The notes beneath the pieces were generated by a model. It worked only from the letters and a program-made list of their open reading frames with translations. It had not been told where the DNA came from and did not search any database. From the NCBI GenBank assembly GCA_949710005.1, contig OX453287.1:19617017-19681016 (forward strand): 64,000 nt of DNA, read 5' to 3'. Positions 1 through 12,268 of the stretch are shown piece after piece (within the stretch, counting starts at the first letter, position 1; the number at the start of each line of letters is the position of its first letter). The translations under genes and the position numbers were made by a program. The stretch is from Ricordea florida. Taxonomy: Eukaryota; Cnidaria; Anthozoa; Corallimorpharia; Ricordeidae.

Positions 1-3000
1 TTCACACTGCACATTCTTTGGCTGGGGTACCTGTGGAATGCATGAAACCTGGTAAAAGATTCCTCATTTAGTAGCCCACTATTAACAATTGAATATAATA
101 TGCCAAAAGTATCATGAGTCTGCCACGCTGATGAGAAAATGCAATACAAGAGATCTTGACAGAAATCAACAGTTGCTGGGTAGTTTCAGGACCAACACAA
201 TGACACATGCAAAACTGATTGTCTTAAAACTGTACTTACCATGTAAGTTTGGAAGATTGGACTGTGCTCTGTGGCACAAAAAGCATAAAGATGATCAAGC
301 TTTGCTTGAAGGAGACCCTGGTGGAATATTTGTGAAACACGTAAGTACTACTCTAATAAAACAACATACAGTACAGCTTACTCTGTACCTGTCTACCAAT
401 GGTCATTGAGTATAAGTGCCCAACATTATTAAATAAGCAATGCACATGGTGCAAATTCAAATGTGACAGAATCTGATACCAATGATCCATACCAAATCAT
501 TGACAGTGAGTGATAGGAAAGGTGATGAGGGCCTTGATAAGAGCTGAAGATATACTGAATTTCAAATATGAAAGAGTCTTGCCCATATTAGAATGGAAAA
601 TTGTGATCATCTTGAAATTTCATTGATTTCAATCATGCAATAGTGTCCACTTTGAAAAGAGCTAGGGCCACTCACAAATGAGACTCACTGTACTTAATTG
701 ATCATTAATGGTATGGCCAACAAAATAACGCATAGTCTGAGGAAATATGCACATTCCAACCAGGTGGACAATCGGACATAGTTGATGCTAGTATTGTGGG
801 GATAGTTTCTAAAGAAACTGGTGCTGCGTCGGTGGGAAATTGAAACACAAGAAATTGGGTAAATCAAACGAGTTGATTAAGTAAGTTATACCACTGTAAG
901 GTAAAAGGGAGGTGCTGACGTTTCGAGCGTTAGCCCTTCGTCGGAGCGAATGACGAAGGGCTAACGCTCGAAACGTCAGCACCTCCCTTTTACCTTACGG
1001 TGGTATAACTTACTTAATCAACTCGTTTGATTTACCCAATTTCTTATAGTTGATGCTACACTGGTTTGGAATAACTCACAAACCCAACGTTACATACCGG
1101 ATATGAGAGCTCCAGTTCCAGAAGGCACTCGCATGCTGTCTTTCTCAACAGCAGGTTGTTAGGGTTATTGACCTACATGCAAGAGAAACTTTGTCAGACT
1201 GAGTATTAATCTCATAAAATACCAGTAAACAGCTGTTTGAAGAGTTAAATGGTCAGTGTGATGGCAGTTCTGAAAAGAAGTGTTGATTCTGACAGGTGCT
1301 TCTTTCAACACCTCAGTGAAAGTCACTGTCATGCAACTCACTTGACTCTCATGATGACTTCCACTCAGGTTATTGAAACATCGGTAGACATCAACAACAG
1401 TTCTCTATTGGCACTATTTACACAGACACACACACACCTACAATCAAACTTGACAAACAACTATTGACAGAAACTCCAGCGTTCAAATCATTTTACAGAT
1501 CAATAAATATTATTGAACAGTTGCTCAACAACCAGACTAAAATGGTCCATCTCTTAGAAAATGCAAACCACTCCCAACAAAGATGGCAATTCAGCGAACA
1601 CATTATACAAGTTTAATCCAATCATTAAAACAGATGTTTGCCTTACACTGACAATAACACTAGACAGTATGAACCTTACCATCCCTACAACATCTGTCAT
1701 AATGCCAGTAAAATCTACAAAGATGTTCTGATTTATTTCCTGTTGATGAAAATGAAAAGCATTTAATTAATTTTGTAGAGAGTAGATCAGGTAATACTGT
1801 TCAGTATATCATTCAATTATCATATGAATGTAACAGATTTTGCAAACGTGTACTGAATGTACAAATTACAGGCACTGTGAAGTCACACCAGATGTCCTCG
1901 TGTCATAAAATAAAATTAATTGAAAATAACTGCTTTACACCTGGTATATAAGCTGATGTAAACAAGAGAGCAAGTTTAAAATATTTCTAAAGTACAGTAG
2001 TTATGTGTTATGTAAACTCTGAAATTCTCTTGCACTCGTGTTTTGGGTCCAGTTTAATTAAACATGGATACATTGCAGCTATGTGAATGATTGGACATAG
2101 TTTGATGTAATCTTAAGACAAATAATTATAACTTGAGAAGGTACAATTTACAACCAAAGGTTTCAACTCATCTGCCATAAGGGGTGGAGTGGCTTGGCTG
2201 TGTGCTGGTAATAAGTGCCCAGAGTATAGCTGTATGTAACATTTGTATAAATGTAATCAAGGTACATGCTGTAGTGAACTACCAATTACACTATTTACAT
2301 TTCAGAATTAGTCAGGTAAACTAAAAATAATGATCTAATGCAACATTCTGCAACTATAAACATACAAGGAAAGGTGAGCCATTAGGCAAGGAGGATTAAA
2401 AAAGATCCTCAGGGTAAGTGAATCAACATGAAACCAATGAAATCTACAACACTCGCACTTACCAGCAAGTCAGATGTTATCAGGACGACTGTCCCAGTAA
2501 CTAAAACCTGCAAAAGGTAACAGACAAAAAGCAATTTGGCACATGTTCTTTTAATAGTCATTACTGCTGTGTATGCATTACAAAATAAGACAGGGCACTA
2601 ATAAACCCTCACTAGACAAAGTACATTATAACATAGCTTTGGAAAAGTGTGCACTATTATTGGTCAATATGCATATGTGCATGGTGATGTCAGATTGTGA
2701 AATTGTGAAGTCTCATGTTATAGAAGAAAATAGTAAACACAGCAGCTGTGCAACCATCGAGTTATGGATCCAATTGGGAGGTTTGCTGAGCACTCAAGAA
2801 ACTAGAGATGTTCAAGGCGCTTCTTTCGTGCTTAGGAACCTCCTGCATGCATCCATAACTCGACGGTTGCAAGCTGCATGTTTACCATTTCTTCACTAAC
2901 ATGTACATTTGAGTAACATTTTTTTAGTAGGTACTTTGAAGTGCCTCTCCCCACCCCTATAATGTTGTAAAACATTGGCAATTATTAGACTGAGCCCAAT

Positions 3001-6000
3001 GAATCCTAAAACTGTTATACTGACTAATAAAGCAAACACACTTTCACTTGAAATTGACCCTGCTGTAAGCATTATCTGGAACTGTTAACTACAAAAGTCA
3101 AACCTTGCTATCTCAAGCTCTCAAGGGACATTAAAAACAGTTTGAGATGACGGGGATTCAAGATAACTAAACAAGTGAAAAAAATCTACAAGGGCGATGA
3201 GTTTGAGTTTGAGATAGTGAGCAGTTCGAGAAAAGCAAATTCAAGATAGCAAGGTTTGACTGTATGTCACCAGTCTTAGCTTTGGACTCACCAAATAGTG
3301 AAATGGGGGCATTATCAAACATTTAAAATAAGTGATATTAAATAATAAATAAATAATAATATAACATTGCAGTTTCATACAGCTAGTGCTATACAGCATT
3401 ATAAACACTGAAAGTACTGATTAGAAATTCTTGTCACAGTTTTCAAAATTATTTTATGCACACCTGGCTGAGATAGAGTTGGGAAACATTTCCAGGAGAA
3501 GATGAAAACATATCTTTGCGCAAGCTGCCAGAAGATTCTGCACTGAGAACAAACAAATTTATTCATATGTTTTTATGTGAATTTTCTGAGCATACTGCCA
3601 TGTAAAAGCAGACTGTTTAATATTATCATTTAATACTTCATTACCTTGAACTCCTTCTTTGAGGACCAGGAAGCGCTGTCGTCTGTCAAAAGATCATCAA
3701 AGTTATCTTTTAGGTTTGCAGTTCAGGAAAAATACATGGATACACTGAGAAGAAATTTGTTACATATTTTTCAGTTGAATCAGAAAAAATAGTCTTCATC
3801 TGGGTATTTAATTTTTTCATTAATATTTAGATACAAAATATTATTTTGAACAACTGGAGGTTATTTTAATCAAAATAACATGACTTAAAGCAATTTATTA
3901 ATTTATTGATTGAGGGTCAAACAAGTGTGATCCATTCCACAAACCTCACTGGAATGACGCTGCGGCATCTGACCAGCAGAATTAGTAAACATTTCTTTTA
4001 GAGAGCCAACAGCACATTCAACACTGCAAGAAACATATAGCCACTACAACCTAAAAAATAATGCCATCGCAAATTTTTTACCTGAGTCACCCAACACTGA
4101 TGCACCTATCAATGTTAAGCTGGCGGGAGGGGGAGTCAGGGCATGGGGTGGGGATTTGATTATCTTTGTTGACCCTGGGGTAGGGCATTTGACTGACCTT
4201 GTTCTCCCGGGGGAGGGAATATTTGAATCTTTCTTTGCCAGCCTTGGGATATTTGACAGTGATGTGCAGCCCGGGGTGGGGAAATTTGGTTGCATTTGAC
4301 TGGAATGATTTGCCCGTGGGCAGGGAATTTGACGGCAAATTTTTCAAAAATGCCAAATCCCCACCCCATGCCCTGACTCCCTCCCGCCGGCTTAACATTG
4401 ATAGGTGCATTACTTCTACCTTGTAATTAAGCAACCCCACTTATCCTGGGCATAAAAGGAGCTTCACAACCTAGCCTCATCTTTTTTTTTTCTTTAGAAG
4501 CACACACACACCTTTATAATTATTGATATTCATTATCTTCATCAGTTTATTATAATTGGAAAATCTAAAGATAGCAATTTAAATTTCATCAGACACAATG
4601 AAACACACAGACATCCCCTGCCCGCATCGAGGCGGGCATAGGAAAAAAGAAAAAAACTAATAATAGGAAGAAATTGAGAATCAATTAACTAATTAATTAT
4701 AATTATTATTATCATTACTAATATTATTATTTTTATTATATCATCAAGATCTATCTATATAAATGATTAACCATCATGATAATGTAACATCTCAAAATAT
4801 ACAAACTATACAAGCCTACTTTACATTTCATGTCATCTTAATTAATTTACTGAAGAAGACACTAGACAGGATTGTTGAAATATTGATCAGTGAATTGCAA
4901 CTTTTTACATTACATTCATTTCTTCAAATCAGATTAGCATCAAACTATGTCTGATTAATGATCAAAGTGTAAGATTGAAAATGGGCACCTTGTAAGTTTC
5001 TGTTAACAATGTACACATTATCAAGCTTGATAACAGCCAAGCAGAATACATGTATTCCATACAAACAATGCTACATTACTGTTAGTACCTTTCTTGGAAA
5101 TTTTTACACATAAATAAATAGGGGACTGTACTTATGTTTATTATGTATGCTGTGGTTCAACTTTATCCTTGGTTCAAATTTTATTTTCCTTTGTTTTAAA
5201 CTCATTATCATCAAATTACTGTAACCAAAACAAAAGAAAACCAGCTTTGAACCAAGGATAAAATTGAACCCCAACAAATACAATTCACCCTTTAAGATCA
5301 GTTACGAGTATAAGTACCTGGTTGTTTCAACAAGAAGACTTGAAGCCTGCAGCCAAAAAATACTGGTAAGTCTATAATTAAAACTTTTACTCCTGTAATA
5401 ATTTAGTGAATCTAACTCTTCAAACAATTTCACTCCATTCACTTCTGAGTTATTTTACTTTAAACAAGAAAAAAAATAATTGGAATACATTCTCTTGAAG
5501 CAGGAAAAGGAGCTGTAACTTCAGGTTCTCTGGTAGGTTTTCAGAGCAAAGGACCTGTCAAGAAAAAGTAAAAGCCTCACAAATACTATAAATTAATAAA
5601 TAATTAACCAATTGATTATTAATATGCAAAACACTGCAGCAATAAACATGTAATTTCCTCAGAAGCTTGCCCTACCAACATTATTGCTGGTGTGCTTACA
5701 GTATAATGTAACATTTGTAAGCTGCACCCGAAGCAAGGATGACCAAGGCCTATCCCTGTTTCTGTAGCATAAGGCACCTATGGGTAAATAAATGTACTTA
5801 TCATATCTCTCAGTTAGTACGCATGCTGTGACTGGTCAATTTAGCAGGCCATACTTCACTGTACGGCTCGCTAAATTCAAAAGTTTGTTTTGAGATATAA
5901 TAAATATCTTACAAACCTCGTTTTCTCGGTCCGTACTGTAAGTTATGGATCCTCATTTTTTCCGCTTGTATATTTATGGCCCACGCACTTTGGCCATGAA

Positions 6001-7156
6001 TCCGAACGCAAAAACTTGATCCATAACTTAAAGTACAGACCTCAAACTCGGTTAGTAAGAGGTATATATATATGAGAATTTCATATCTTAACATTCATTT
6101 CTTTGTCCTCTATGAGTACACTACAAACTCACAAATGACCAGCTTACAGTTGACTTGATAGCTCAGTTGGTTAGAGCATTACACCAGTATCACAACGTCA
6201 TGGGTTTGAATCCCATTCAAGGCTGAATTTTTCAGGTCTACTCTTGGCAAATGACTATGTTGCTTACATAACTGCGAGGATAATTCAATTATTAAGAACC
6301 TATGGGTGTCGCTACTCCCCTTATGGGGTGTGGACGTTTTTTGTTACTTTGTATCACCAGAACCCAATTATACTCCTACATGGAAAGAGACAGTATCTTC
6401 TTAAGTGTTTTGTCCAAAGAAAAACCCATGGGTGGGACATTGGGTGTTCACCCAGCAGGGTGAATATTGCCCAGTACAGACAGGAAGGAAGGGAGGCAAT
6501 GCATCTGGAATTCAATTTCTTATGGTCAGGCCCACATACAGGGTAAGATTTCCTCACAGGTCCCTACTTCAGTTTCGTTCTCAGAAATGTTTGCATACGC
6601 ACTTCCCAAGACAATACAACTGCAACATGCATAATGAAGTAGGGACATGTGCGGAAATCTTACCACATACAGTAACGAAAGCTCGAATTGGGACTGGACA
6701 TCTTAAAAGACGATGATATCTGATAGGCATTTTGAAGTGTTCTGATTTACACTTACAAACATATTATCGTTGGAATTATGTATATTTCAAGTATGAAAAC
6801 TGTGTAAAACATGTACGTACTCTTCCATTGTTCTTAGGAAACTCCATAGCAAGAGGGAAGCATAACCTACTGTTATTCGAAAACTCACTTATTATATTTG
6901 AAGCATCGGCTAAACTTTAGAATAACCTGCCACTTCATTAACATACTGATGAATAATAATAATAGAGTCATTGTAATAGGCCTCGTTCTTCAAAAGAAAC
7001 CGACACATGTAAAGTTGCCACTGGATTGTCTCTCACCTTGAGAATATCTAGAACAAAACTGTCCCCGGAGATGTTCCTCTCTGTTAGGAACTTAGAAGGA
7101 GAGAGACGAAAGTCGTTAAGGTTTCTCTCCCAGTGAGTTGCAATGGCACTCATCAT
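1..7156 (-). CDS. AP5B1: AP-5 complex subunit beta-1, N-terminal exons (partial gene)
   Basis: This host gene runs off the left edge. Nine coding exons can be read: 7156-7037, 5554-5489, 5346-5318, 4023-3945, 3682-3645, 3542-3464, 2507-2463, 1172-1098 and 317-240; a tenth probably starts at 30. Every exon is flanked by AG and GT, all junction phases agree, and together they encode 203 codons. The N-terminus (W-x3-L-x2-FR-x-SPS-x-F), the SEN..EN..LQLL stretch, the ASSLL stretch and the TACECLLELE followed by PGLL match the layout of AP5B1, a scaffold subunit of the late-endosomal AP-5 adaptor. The start is the ATG at 7156 and exon 1 ends AAG|GTGAGA. Identification is from remembered family motifs; exon boundaries are inferred from splice signals and phase. 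Confidence 0.75.
778..1058. repeat. Foldback MITE-like element with 13-bp target duplication
   Basis: A near-perfect palindrome spans about 849-1045, with arms that include GACGAAGGGCTAACGCTCG and its reverse complement. A unique arm lies to its left. The 13-bp sequence ATAGTTGATGCTA flanks the element at 778-790 and 1046-1058, as a target-site duplication would. A second, inverted copy lies at 11811-12026. It lies in an AP5B1 intron and has no coding potential. Confidence 0.8.
2738..2882. repeat. Imperfect inverted repeat (MITE-like)
   Basis: The arms around ATCGAGTTATGGAT (left) and ATCCATAACTCGA (right) pair across a central region of roughly 50 bp. The element lies in an AP5B1 intron. 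It creates a spurious 108-codon open frame that I do not accept as a gene. Confidence 0.6.
3096..3261. repeat. MITE-like element with about 20-bp terminal inverted repeats
   Basis: AGTCAAACCTTGCTATCT at the left end is mirrored by AGATAGCAAGGTTTGACT at the right end. The interior is AT-rich and non-coding. It lies in the intron between two AP5B1 exons. Confidence 0.65.
4101..4409. repeat. MITE with about 60-bp terminal inverted repeats
   Basis: TGCACCTATCAATGTTAAGC at the left end is mirrored by GCTTAACATTGATAGGTGCA at the right end. Pairing continues through the GGCGGGAGGG and CATGGGGTGGGGATTTG stretches. The interior contains several CCC/GGG-rich imperfect repeats. Open frames here are by-products of the repeat. 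Confidence 0.75.
5152..5270. repeat. Short inverted repeat (MITE-like)
   Basis: GGTTCAACTTTATCCTTGG is mirrored by CCAAGGATAAAATTGAACC around an AT-rich centre. It lies in the AP5B1 intron next to the exon at 5346. Confidence 0.55.
5888..6090. repeat. Degenerate palindromic repeat
   Basis: Imperfect arms pair over about 200 bp: CTGTAAGTTATGGATC on the left and GATCCATAACTTAAAGTACAG on the right, with AACCTCGTTTTCTCGG against CAAACTCGGTTAG outside them. It lies in AP5B1 intron 1. No function is visible. Confidence 0.45.
6150..6245 (+). repeat. tRNA-derived SINE head
   Basis: A Pol III A box (TAGCTCAGTTGG, 6159-6170) and B box (GGTTTGAATCC, 6203-6213) are spaced as in a tRNA. The cloverleaf is poor and the sequence continues into a non-tRNA body beginning CTGAATTTTTCAG. 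This is typical of tRNA-related SINEs rather than a working tRNA gene. Confidence 0.7.
6542..6664. repeat. 123-bp MITE with 8-bp target duplication (hAT-like)
   Basis: The termini GGTAAGATTTCC and GGAAATCTTACC pair and extend to about 28 bp. The element is bracketed by the direct repeat ACATACAG at 6534-6541 and 6665-6672. An 8-bp duplication is the hallmark of hAT-type insertion. Confidence 0.8.
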
Positions 7157-7573
7157 TTACGTTGTACGTGACTCTTAAGTCCCTAAATCATATCACATCC
7201 CTCTATTTTTTTTGGCTAAGTTTCTGCTATCATAGGTGCTGTGTAACGCCACTTTCGTCCGCCATATTGTAAAGTTCGGCGATGAAAGCTATGAGAGACT
7301 GGGCTTGAGATCAATGTTGTAACTCACTAGGGAGGACTGACAGGTAGGCTATTATTGAAAACAGCATTTCTGTTCCTAAAGGCGGAAAATAGGAAAAGAG
7401 AACATAATGAAATAATCATCCATTCGTTTTTTAAACATTAGGGACCAAATGACTTTAACATTATCTCCTACACTAGCCTGTAAACAAGCTTATTAACAAA
7501 TTCCCATGTCTGCCCTGGAAAGTGTTCTTTCATGTACCTTGTCGTGTGATCGGGTGATTTTGAATGTCAAAAC
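7157..7573. promoter_or_regulatory. Bidirectional promoter region between AP5B1 and the RING ligase gene
   Basis: The two host genes diverge from this 417-bp interval. It contains a CCGCCATATTG element near 7259, resembling a YY1-type core site, and no TATA box that I can place with confidence. The shared-promoter role is inferred from the head-to-head arrangement. Confidence 0.5.
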
Positions 7574-9853
7574 ATGGATTTTCGTTGTCTTTGGGAATGG
7601 GCTAAGGCTCAGAGTTTAAAGAAGTTAGATGTAATTTTAAGAGTACCATTTTGCTTTTTTCTGCAATTGGCGGTGTTTTTTGACAAGCGTGTTCATGAAT
7701 CCGACGGGCAAACGAAATCCACATATGAATTTGCAGGTACATGCATGTGCATGTCAGTCTTGGAATTTTGTTTGATTTTTTTATACCGCGAATATGAGCA
7801 TTTAAGGTTAATCGTTGTCTTAATCTGATTATGAGTTCCTTTGAAGGGAATGAATCACGTGAAAAACTCATACTTTCCAAACTTACAGTTAATTCACATT
7901 TCATTTCTGAATTTACGTACACTAAGTTCATTGTCCGATGTACGGAAGTTTACGAGTTATATTGATGATTTTTATATGCCCGCCAAAAAGTTACAATATG
8001 CAAAGATTATTCCATTCTTCTTCTTTGGGAAAATGTTCCTGTCTTACAAGGAAAGAGCCGGTTGATAAATTGGACATAACATTGTAAGCTGCAGTATAAA
8101 AGATAATTAAGTCATGTATATAACATTGTTTCATGCACATGATGCTCAATGCTGCATTTTTTTAAATGTCTTTCAGCTCTTACCAGTGGTCTTCTTGGAA
8201 TAACTGGTTTAATAACAACCCTGGGCCATTTGTGGAGCTTTTATGTTTGGATATTTGAGGAAATAGTACTTCTGCTGGCTATTGCAACTATTGCTGTCCT
8301 TTACGGACCAAATGAAGTTAAAATTGATTCATCTAAACACAGGACAAGTTCGTCTTATCCCAGTAGTGTTTTTGGCCATGCTGTCTTGTATACTCAAGTT
8401 TTTGTTGCTGTAAACGTAGCCATACTGCCACGCAAGTGGACTGCCATCACTGCAAGAAAGACAGTTTCAATCTTTTGTATTTTCCCTTTTCTAATCCAGC
8501 TTCTGGTGACGCCATTTACCAAAGCATCAGTTATTCTGAGAGACTTCTGCATTATCTATCTTATGTTTGCCTCAGTGATTCAGTTGGGCAAGGCTGTTGT
8601 GGGGTTTTTTCGATTTCTGCACAAACTACCAGAGGTGGTAAGGACCTCATTGCGCTTGCTCTGCAATGTTGGATGGGTAGAGTTCATTGCATATCACACT
8701 GAGAGAACAAAGCTAGCATATGTTCTCATGATTGCTTGGATTTTAAAATTCACAATTAAGTTGATGTTGTCTGCACATGTTGGTTTGCTTTATGCCACAG
8801 TACAAAGCTTACTGGACTGTTTTGATTGTATTCAAGACTTGGCTGGAGCAAGCATAGTTGTAGGGTATGTTGCAAGTGTGTTGCTGGATTCTGTTAACAG
8901 ATTTCTGCAACAGAATCATGGTAGACCAGAAGTGGAACAGGCTCAAGACGCATGGAACGAGGGTGTGTCCTTCTTTCTACTGGGCTTACAAACTGGAATT
9001 GTCAGTCATGAAAATCATGACCGTCTTATTCTCATTGGTTTAGTGTTGTTTGTCACAATTTCCCTATTCCTCCAGTCAGCTCTGGAACTCACTCAACCTG
9101 TCCTCATGTCATTAGGTGCAATGTACACTGGTGTTCTTACTAGTAAGCATTTACGGACATTAGCTGTTTGTTCTGTAATTTTGATCCTTCCTGGTTTGAT
9201 GATTGTCTTCCTTTGTCTGATGTTCAGCTTTGATGCATGGCTATTTGTCATTCTTTCAAGCAACCTAGTAACAATTGTGCAAGTAATGAGCTTGTTGATC
9301 AGTTACCTGCTTTTTATATCCAACGTACACTCGGAGACTCAGTTGAAGGATCTGGATGACCATGTATACTATATAAATGCTGGATCAAAGGTTTTTGAGT
9401 TTGTAGTTGCTGTGGTTGTCCTTGCATACACTGTGTGGGCCACCTTCAATGGAGACTGGAGTTATTTGGGTAAGACTTAGTTTTAAGTGTAATTTAGGAA
9501 AAAATTCAAGCATTGTTTGGCATTGTGTACTTCATGTTCCTTTTTTGTATTTTTTTTCAGGTGCGGTGATTGTTTCCTTTCATGCCTATTTTAATGTCTA
9601 CAGCAGGGCCAAAGAGGGCTGGAAAAACTTCCTTCTAAGACGCAATGCCGTAAAAAGGCTCAACTCCTTGCAATGGGCCACTGATGAACAGTTACAAAAC
9701 CTGAATGATGTCTGTTGCATTTGTTATGATGTTTTAAAGGAGGCTAAAGTGACAAAGTGTGGCCACTGCTTTCACAGCCTTTGTCTGAAAAAGTGGCTGT
9801 ATGTTCAGGACAATTGTCCAATGTGTCATACAGACATTCTGCCGCAGGATTGA
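7574..9853 (+). CDS. RNF139/RNF145-like multi-spanning RING E3 ubiquitin ligase
   Basis: Three exons, 7574-7736, 8177-9469 and 9561-9853, join in phase to give 582 residues. Intron 1 is GT 7737 to AG 8176 and intron 2 is GT 9470 to AG 9560. The first two exons encode an N-terminal hydrophobic region and many membrane segments of the TRC8/RNF145 type. The last exon encodes a RING-H2 domain (CCICYDVL, then CGHCFHSLCLKKWL, then CPMCH). Vertebrate relatives sit in the ER membrane and degrade sterol-regulated substrates such as HMG-CoA reductase; the function here is inferred from the family. The length is somewhat short of the roughly 660 residues in vertebrates, mainly because the tail after the RING is missing. 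I cannot decide between RNF139 and RNF145. Confidence 0.85.
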
Positions 9854-10370
9854 CTATTACCTAACCTGCAGAAGATGGCTGCTGTTGGTTGAAGAGCTGT
9901 ATGTGAAAGGACATGAATCAGTTTTTTGGGGCAGCAATTTTTGTTTCTTGCCACGTTGACCCAATAATTGTTCGTATGTAGATTTGTTTTCATGTCATGA
10001 GCAATGTGACAGAAGTTTTTTTAGTAAACTTTACGTGGTGCTGCAAAACAGATCACAGATACATGGACTGTGAACAGAATTCTTCGACGTGCACTTCTGT
10101 TAATTAACATATTCACTCCCAGACGTGATAAATTAGTTTGTTATATACCTAGACTTTCATTCATCAAAACGAGCACTGTGATTGGTTGATTCTTGGTCAC
10201 GTGCCCTTGCACAAATTCAAATGTATCCCGACCGGGAGACAATTGCGCAGTTGTTGCCCGCGCGCCAGTTGTACCGTCTTTGTTTGCTTGTTTTTGGTAA
10301 GGGAAAGTCGAAATATATAACAAAGCACTTAAGGTATGGTCCCTCGGGAAACTAGTTAGTTTTGTTTTCC

Positions 10371-10462
10371 CTTAGCGTTCTACTTAGCATTCCCTTAGCG
10401 TTCCCTAAGCGTTCCCTTAGTGTTCCAATTAGCGTTCCTTAAGCGTCCAGTAATGCGTTCCC
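10371..10462. repeat. Short degenerate tandem repeat of CTTAGCGTTCC
   Basis: About six imperfect 11-16 bp units based on CCTTAGCGTTCC are strung together. A related motif recurs once near 22660 inside element 1. Confidence 0.6.
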
Positions 10463-10978
10463 TGTTAGGTTACTTCTGTCCAGTACTGTAATTAAGCAAA
10501 ATTAATTCTAATTAATTTTTAAAAGGAAACTTAAAACTCTAACCTAAAAAAGAAGCTCTGGGCTTTAAAGTTACCAGGACTTTCTGGAAACAGGCACAAG
10601 GTGCGTAAAGAGCCAAATTGTTGCTTCTATCAGGACGGAGTGTCAAGGAATTGTTGCTGTCTAATACTTTGAAAAATTATTGCTGCAATCTGTAAGATGT
10701 CTGTCACAGAAACTTTATTATTTAGCTCATACCAGCTCAGTATTAGTGTCACTGCTTGCAAAAAAAGAAGACATTTATTTTTGTAAACAATATAACCATT
10801 GTTGTGTTCCATAGTTCAAGAGAGTTATTTTAAATTGGCTTTATTTATATGCAGTATCAAATGTTTTATTGATAGTTTATGGAAATTGTTAGTTAAACAA
10901 TTATTATTATGGTTTCTAAAAGGTTTAGATTTTCATGTTAATGCTACTTGTAACTTATTATTGAAGTGTTGATGAAAT

Positions 10979-10984
10979 AATAAA
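10979..10984 (+). terminator. Candidate polyadenylation signal AATAAA
   Basis: An AATAAA hexamer lies about 1.1 kb downstream of the RING ligase stop codon and is the best placed signal for that transcript's 3' end. Use of the site is inferred. Confidence 0.4.
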
Positions 10985-11810
10985 TTTGTATAAAATATGA
11001 TGCTTTTTGGGTTTCACTATTTAAGCTGTTAATTATTACAGTTATTTTTAGGTTTCACAAATGCCATTCAGCTACATGTACAGCAACTTTTGAGTGGCCA
11101 GGTGTAACATGCAATCACCTGTGGTATTAGTGGCATTACCAATGAATCTCTACAGGGGCTATTCAGACTTGATTTACATTCAGTACAAAGCTAAAAAGGA
11201 ACATAAAGCAACATGCACAAGACTAATTGACAGTGTAATAATTCTTGGGTTAAAAATAAATATGTGTTTGTATAATCATTGAAGGGCATTATCTGCACTA
11301 TTATAGTATCAAGAACATCTGTATTATTTTCTATCTTTTAACCAATGGTGATGAATGACAGTGAAAGACGGAGGAAAAGAGTCGGAGTGCTGAGTTCGCT
11401 TGACATGATAATGATGAATCTTGTTTCCACATTTTATTAACAGTATAAGTTATCTTATGCTATGAATTTAATCTATCACTTGAGACCCTGTTAATAACGG
11501 AATAATGAAGGTAGTGTTAACCACAATAAGTGCTTTGTGTTTTACAGTTATTATAAAGGTTTTGAATTTCAATGTGAGCCTAAATCAAAACATATAGGAT
11601 ATAGTGTTTTAATTAAATTCACTTACCTAATTAATATGCATATGTTACAAAAATGAGCTGCAGTATTAATTTTGTTAATTTGGACTTACTTGGACAACTG
11701 CAAGAGAAGGTTAAGGAGACTGATGTTTCGAGCGCTAGCCCATCTGCAGAGCAAATCCAGTCATGAAGGGTTAATGCCCAAAACATTAGGCTGTCTTGTG
11801 CACGGTAGTA

Positions 11811-12026
11811 AAAAAAATAAAGAAACTGGATAAATCAAACAAGTTGATAAAGTAAGTTATACCACCGTTAGGTAAATGGGAGGTGCTGACGTTTCGAGCA
11901 TTAGCCCTTCGTCGGAGGGTGGTATACCTTACTTAATCAACTCGTTTGATTTATCCAGTTTCTTGTGTTTCAATTTCCCACCGACGCAGCACCAGTTTCT
12001 TTAGAAACTATCCCCACTATGTAGTA
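11811..12026 (-). repeat. Second, inverted copy of the 778-1058 foldback repeat
   Basis: It shares the arms AAATCAAAC, GGTGCTGACGTTTCGAGC and TAGCCCTTCGTCGGAG with the first copy. Its non-palindromic arm (CACCGACGCAGCACCAG) lies on the opposite side, so the copy is inverted. The internal palindrome is shorter than in the first copy. Confidence 0.75.
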
Positions 12027-12268
12027 AACAAATAAAGTCGATTCCTCTCACGCAATACATCTCTGGTTACCAGCACAGTCATTTTTGGGCACTCGTCATG
12101 ATATTTATCAGGCACATTATGAAAAGGTACTATTAAAGTTCACAACGATAACGTTAACCTATATTTTTTATAAATTTTTCGTTGTATACCTAGCTGGCAA
12201 GTCCGCAATCAAGAACTGCCAGCGTACACTGTCACGCCAAGCAGGCCAGTACAAAACGGTACGTACTA

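Larger units (their letters stand above)
9854..11810. other. 3' untranslated region and intergenic DNA
   Basis: No coding region can be supported here. The segment contains the 3' UTR of the RING ligase gene, a short tandem repeat at 10371-10462, and a diverged fragment of the GTTTCGAGCG-type foldback repeat near 11722-11790. Confidence 0.6.

Noticed and set aside
2573..2899. 108-codon plus-strand open frame
   Set aside because: It runs through a foldback repeat in an AP5B1 intron and has no protein-like pattern.
4044..4440. Overlapping Pro/Gly-rich open frames on both strands
   Set aside because: They are produced by the GC-rich arms of the MITE at 4101-4409.
6150..6245. tRNA gene
   Set aside because: A and B boxes are present but the acceptor and anticodon stems do not pair well and the sequence runs on into a SINE-like body, so it is called a SINE.
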